DNA of 13,546 nt. Origin: an uncultured Pelolinea sp. GTDB taxonomy: Bacteria; Chloroflexota; Anaerolineae; Anaerolineales; Anaerolineaceae. Within the stretch, counting starts at the first letter, position 1. Each line of letters opens with the position of its first letter. A program made the translations under genes and the position numbers. The stretch is from positions 1 through 13,546 of the forward strand of contig CALGUJ010000263.1 of the NCBI GenBank assembly GCA_937902055.1, read 5' to 3'. Below the pieces are notes generated by a model. The model was not told where the DNA came from and ran no database searches. It was given only the letters and a program-made list of their open reading frames with translations. This document shows positions 13,318-13,546 of this stretch, in pieces.

Positions 13318-13546
13318 ATGGAACAACACGATTGGTATAAAGTATTTCCCGGCGCGATCACGGTTACGGATGAAAAGGGCACGGTTATCGAAATGAACGA
13401 CGCCTCCGCCGAAATGTTCAAAGGTGATGGCGGTTACGCCGTGATGGGCCGCAACGCCATCACCTGCCATCCCGAACGCACCCAGGAGAAAGTCCGTAAA
13501 CTTTACGAAACCGCATCATTCAACGTTTACTCCATCACCAAGAACG
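13318..13546 (+). CDS. PAS-domain protein, 3'-truncated by the window edge
   Basis: The ATG at 13318 is preceded by GGAG (13308-13311) at a 6-nt spacing, and the frame stays open to the end, giving 76 codons. The start FPGAITVTDEKGTVIEMNDA (10-29) is a typical PAS beta-hairpin with the conserved Asn27, followed by the SAEMFKG helix (30-36) and the GRNAITCHPER region (44-54). PAS domains sense ligands, redox state or light and dimerise. Whether a kinase, cyclase or regulator domain follows cannot be seen. No HTH or membrane segment occurs in the visible part. It is divergent from the PLP-enzyme gene. Confidence 0.8.
   Translation, partial: MEQHDWYKVFPGAITVTDEKGTVIEMNDASAEMFKGDGGYAVMGRNAITCHPERTQEKVRKLYETASFNVYSITKN

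Overview
The window looks like chromosomal DNA of an anaerobic bacterium, most likely Chloroflexota (Anaerolineae-like). This is inferred from the Ala/Glu-rich linker after the lipobox of the substrate-binding lipoprotein, the moderate-to-high G+C coding regions with AT-rich promoters, and the gene mix. No rRNA or marker gene fixes the taxonomy. I see no mobile element, CRISPR array or tRNA.

Left part (1-1620): the 3' end of a B3/B4 tRNA-binding-domain gene (+) converges on a cold-shock protein gene (-) across a bidirectional terminator. The cold-shock gene diverges from a stand-alone GyrI-like effector-binding protein gene (+). That gene converges on an MFS transporter gene (-) across a second hairpin terminator.

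Centre (1622-11836, all minus strand): a compact nucleoside uptake and breakdown locus. In transcription order it holds a PurR-like LacI-family repressor, a BMP-family nucleoside-binding lipoprotein, a double-domain ABC ATPase, two permeases, an amidohydrolase of the MTA/SAH (adenosine) deaminase type, an inosine-uridine-type nucleoside hydrolase and an orphan pyruvate-kinase C-terminal-like domain protein. A strong terminator follows, and the MFS transporter starts only 17 nt after its U-run. A 12-bp CG-centred palindrome in front of the lipoprotein gene is a good candidate operator. The expected logic is import of nucleosides, deamination of the base, cleavage to base plus ribose, and derepression by a purine or nucleoside effector.

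Right part (11840-13546): a Cys/Met-metabolism PLP enzyme (methionine gamma-lyase / cystathionine gamma-lyase family, -) with its own terminator, diverging from a PAS-domain protein gene (+) that runs off the window.

Most notable points: the LacI regulator has no ATG, GTG or TTG start, and its HTH domain begins at an ATT placed behind a good Shine-Dalgarno sequence. The orphan PK_C-like protein is embedded in a nucleoside operon. A terminator or attenuator lies directly in front of the MFS gene. The nucleoside hydrolase has Phe where the family usually has the catalytic His or Trp. A stable intercistronic hairpin without a U-tail separates the binding-protein gene from the ABC core.
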